Shown: positions 63,141-64,000 of the stretch, one piece after another | How the letters are laid out: each line of letters opens with the position of its first letter | How positions within the stretch are numbered: position 1 is the stretch's first letter | Assembly: GCA_902560065.1 (NCBI GenBank) | Contig: CACEKG010000002.1 | Location: 26,396-90,395, forward strand | DNA length: 64,000 nt | Direction of reading: 5' to 3' | From: an uncultured Bacteroidota bacterium | Lineage (GTDB): Bacteria; Bacteroidota; Bacteroidia; Flavobacteriales; Flavobacteriaceae | Translations under genes and position numbers: made by a program | Notes under the pieces: generated by a model | The model's database searches: none | What the model was told of the DNA's origin: nothing | What the model saw: only the letters and a program-made list of their open reading frames with translations

Positions 63141-64000
63141 TTATTTTTTATTATTAGCTATTTTATAATTATTTGATAGGCTTTTATTTAAATCTTTTAA
63201 AACTTCTATTGCTTCAGATACGTATAAATCTTTTTTCAAAGATTCTTGCCAACGTTCTCTTTTCTCTAATAAATCAGTTGGAATTGAATCTCCAATTTCA
63301 AATTCATTAACCCACTCAAAATCATAGGAAGATTCATATTCTTTTAGTTGTTCAAATCGCTTAGAATAAATATTATCTTCTTCTCTTTTTAAATTATATA
63401 CCTCATAATTTAAAGAATAAGAAAAATTCTCTTGTTGATTTTTTATCCACTTAGCTTGTTCGTCAATTAATTTAAAGTAATAATTATTACTTAATCTTTC
63501 TTTACTCTTTTTTAATGAATAGTCATAATTTAAATCTTTTTCCCAAGTAGTATAATCTGCAGGACTTATTTTATCCCATTTTAAAGGATTATCCTGATCT
63601 TTCTCACCTATTTCAACATATTTATATCTATTTGGAAAAATGATATCACTTTTGACACCTTCAAGTTGAGTTGAACCTCCATTTATTCTATAAAATTTAT
63701 CTGTAGTTACTTTTAATGCTCCTAAATCTCCATATGTATTACTTGATATAATTCTATTTAAATCAACCATATTTTGAACAGTACCTTTTCCAAATGTTTG
63801 TTTACTTCCAATTACAATTGCTCTTTTATAATCCTGAAGTGCTGCAGCAATAATTTCAGATGCAGATGCAGAAAACTCATTTACTAAAACTACTAAAGGA
63901 CCATCCCAAAAAATATTTGCATCAAAATCACTAAGAATCTCTTTTTTACCGCCTGTACTTTTAACTTGAACTACTGGCCCAGTTTTAATAAAAAAACCTG
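63141..64000 (-). CDS. prc: Tail-specific protease Prc/CtpA, C-terminal part (truncated by window edge)
   Basis: A periplasmic serine protease whose 5' end lies past base 64000. The frame is open to the edge, so the ORF-track Met at 63770 is internal. Beyond it the translation reads FWDGPLVVLVNEFSASASEIIAAALQDYKRAIVIGSKQTFGKG, containing the catalytic Ser (SASASE) and Lys (SKQTFGKG) of the S41 family. GVKSDIIFPNRYKYVEIGE follows, then the Prc-type C-terminal extension (DUF3340), coil-rich with LIDEQAKWIKNQQENFSYSLN. It degrades proteins by their C-terminal tails and affects envelope maturation. Confidence 0.9.
   Translation of the reverse strand, partial: GFFIKTGPVVQVKSTGGKKEILSDFDANIFWDGPLVVLVNEFSASASEIIAAALQDYKRAIVIGSKQTFGKGTVQNMVDLNRIISSNTYGDLGALKVTTDKFYRINGGSTQLEGVKSDIIFPNRYKYVEIGEKDQDNPLKWDKISPADYTTWEKDLNYDYSLKKSKERLSNNYYFKLIDEQAKWIKNQQENFSYSLNYEVYNLKREEDNIYSKRFEQLKEYESSYDFEWVNEFEIGDSIPTDLLEKRERWQESLKKDLYVSEAIEVLKDLNKSLSNNYKIANNKK

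Overview
The window looks like chromosome from a member of the Bacteroidota, most likely a marine or aquatic Flavobacteriaceae-like bacterium. The DNA is very AT-rich. It carries the gliding/type IX secretion genes gldK-gldL-gldM-gldN. Candidate promoters have the Bacteroidota -7 box TAnnTTTG, and Shine-Dalgarno sequences are scarce. Conserved blocks typical of the phylum include topA/arginase-like/gldK, miaB/sigma-54 activator/lptE/secG/groES/groEL and purH/mreBCD/mrdA/rodA. No rRNA, tRNA, CRISPR array, IS element, integrase or phage gene was recognised.

Layout. (1) 1-10.2 kb, accessory-like: the end of a J-domain protein, then mostly small secreted, lipoprotein or membrane proteins of unknown function. 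These include an M48 metallopeptidase whose natural start seems to be ATT, a zinc-ribbon protein with 13 MORN-like repeats, and three tandem paralogous lipoproteins. A 57-bp element containing a strong terminator occurs twice, flanking about 6.5 kb. (2) 10.3-15.9 kb: a GH127-type lipoprotein, an Ig-like/LVIVD protein and a beta-propeller protein carrying five HSKMD repeats. (3) 15.9-29.3 kb: small membrane proteins missed by a 60-aa ORF cutoff, a GatZ-like TIM barrel, an atypical SDR, a GH13 glucosidase with its sodium symporter, a methyltransferase, a sulfatase and a NagB/PIG-L fusion. (4) 29.5-39.9 kb: trxB, an FAD oxidoreductase, gldKLMN, a degenerate arginase-fold protein and topA. (5) 40-45 kb: a SulP transporter coupled to a CstB-like persulfide dioxygenase/rhodanese, a secreted Gfo/Idh/MocA protein and a PIG-L deacetylase. 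(6) 45-51.4 kb: tRNA modification, outer-membrane biogenesis, protein export and the chaperonin. (7) 51.4-54.5 kb: a probable copper/heavy-metal trio (HMA lipoprotein, TonB receptor, HYC_CC_PP protein). (8) 54.6-64 kb: a GAF protein interrupted at a 9-G run, purH, the rod-shape/elongasome operon, a peptide ABC permease and a Prc protease running off the right edge.

The genes of known function fit a heterotrophic, cell-envelope-rich lifestyle using polysaccharides and sulfated substrates (GH127, GH13, sulfatase, symporter, NagB) and sulfur detoxification, with T9SS export. No complete susC/susD locus is present. I found no defence or biosynthetic system that I can defend as new. The observations most worth checking are the repeat-flanked accessory segment with its ATT start, the tandem lipoprotein triplication, the MORN-repeat protein, the HSKMD repeat, and the poly-G frameshift.
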